From positions 1 to 6,169 of the forward strand of contig JAKEFN010000133.1 in assembly GCA_022616085.1 (NCBI GenBank): a stretch of 6,169 bases of DNA, written 5' to 3'. The notes under the pieces were generated by a model. It saw nothing but the letters and a program-made list of their open reading frames with translations, ran no database searches and was not told the DNA's origin. The position numbers and the translations under genes are program-made. The stretch is from a bacterium (GTDB lineage Bacteria; Patescibacteriota; Minisyncoccia; Phycocordibacterales; JAKEFN01). Shown here piece by piece: positions 5,599 through 6,169 of the stretch; the first letter of the stretch is position 1, and every line of letters starts with the position of its first letter.

Positions 5599-6169
5599 TA
5601 CCTTCTCTCCGAAGCCGGAGTGAAAGACGCGCTCTATCGCGTGATAAACGGACTCTCCGCCGCGTCTCCCACGACGCTTATCGTTGGCACCACGACGGTA
5701 ACCACGACGATCACAAGCCTCGGCGGAGGGGAAACAGAATTTTTCGGAACCGGCATCATGGAAGACATGGTGCGAAAATCCCGCCTCGTATATAGCGAAT
5801 ACACCACAAGCGCAAACTTCTATTACGGCGCGCAGGTAGGAGAATTTGGGATCGAAATGTCAAACAACACCGAAATCAGGGGCCAGGCGGGAGGCGCCGG
5901 GAACGTATACTCAAACGGCGCGGTTCTCGCGGGTCCCAACACCGCCATAACGGGCGAACTCCGCGTAGCATCGGGAATTTTTGACGACCAAACAGCGAGC
6001 TCAACGGTCTGCAACCAGGATGTCACGGTCGGGCAATCAAACCCGCAAGTCGATTTTGCCCAAAGTTTTCGCCCGAGTTCAACCACGCTCATACACAGCA
6101 TTGATTTCTATATAAAAAAAGTCGGAAATCCTTCAAGCGCAACCGTGCGGATCGTAAACGACAACGCGG
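5599..6169 (+). CDS. Exported pilin-like (PilX-type) protein, N-terminus missing, runs off the window
   Basis: About 190 codons remain open to the window edge. The segment begins with YLLSEAGVKDALYRVING, the stretch that in PilX-type and CPR pilin-like proteins directly follows the hydrophobic prepilin helix. A Thr-rich strand (GTTTVTTTITSLGGG) follows, then YYGAQVGEFGIEMSNN, a polymer-forming-like turn pattern (GNVYSNGAVLAGPNTAITGELRV split by Gly/Asn turns), and a beta-sandwich opening (VDFAQSFRPSSTTL, FYIKKVG, ATVRIV). The product would be secreted, cell-surface or pilus-associated; the role is not known. The expected signal peptide and membrane helix, some 30-60 residues, are absent: upstream codons are antisense to tpiA. 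The first usable starts are GTG 5620, GTG 5641 and ATG 5758, none with a ribosome binding site. The boundary at 5599 marks where family resemblance begins, not a start codon. It may be a decayed gene or an assembly join. Confidence 0.65.

Noticed and set aside
1..6169. CRISPR arrays, tRNA or rRNA genes, insertion sequences, attachment sites.
   Set aside because: No spaced direct repeats, cloverleaf-like segments, transposase motifs or terminal inverted repeats were found on reading through the window.

Overview
The window looks like a piece of a bacterial genome from the Candidate Phyla Radiation (Patescibacteria), probably Parcubacteria-like. This is inferred, not proven. The clues are compact genes, an almost complete lack of Shine-Dalgarno sites, a divergent FolD, a CPR-style group 4 glycosyltransferase, and an exported pilin-like protein of the kind common in that group. 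TAA, TAG and TGA all act as ordinary stops here.

Layout, left to right. (1) folD on the minus strand (3-821). (2) A 73-bp divergent spacer carrying promoters for folD and, on the plus strand, for a small AbrB/SpoVT-fold antitoxin (895-1179). (3) Overlapping the antitoxin by an ATGA is the first third of a RelE/ParE-like toxin that stops after 35 codons (1176-1283). This is a toxin-antitoxin pair whose toxin appears broken. (4) A short convergent spacer (1284-1405) with a hairpin placed to terminate minus-strand transcription. (5) A minus-strand gene run transcribed tpiA (4798-5583), pgk (3564-4721), a GT4-type glycosyltransferase (2385-3527) and yvcK/glmR-like (1406-2428). Gaps are 76 nt, 36 nt and a 44-nt overlap. 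(6) On the right edge, head to head with tpiA, a plus-strand reading frame for an exported pilin-like, beta-rich protein that lacks its N-terminal signal and runs off the window.

The minus-strand run links lower glycolysis (triosephosphate isomerase, phosphoglycerate kinase) with sugar transfer and with YvcK, a UDP-sugar-binding regulator tied to cell-envelope precursor supply. The set reads as carbon metabolism coupled to surface glycan synthesis. FolD supplies one-carbon folate units separately.

Three observations merit attention. The first gene of each transcription unit (folD, antitoxin, tpiA) has a -10 hexamer exactly six bases before its ATG, which predicts leaderless mRNAs. The toxin next to the antitoxin is truncated. 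The pilin-like gene starts abruptly, about ten bases beyond the tpiA start, which marks either a genomic rearrangement or an assembly join. I do not see a large novel system; most of the window is housekeeping.
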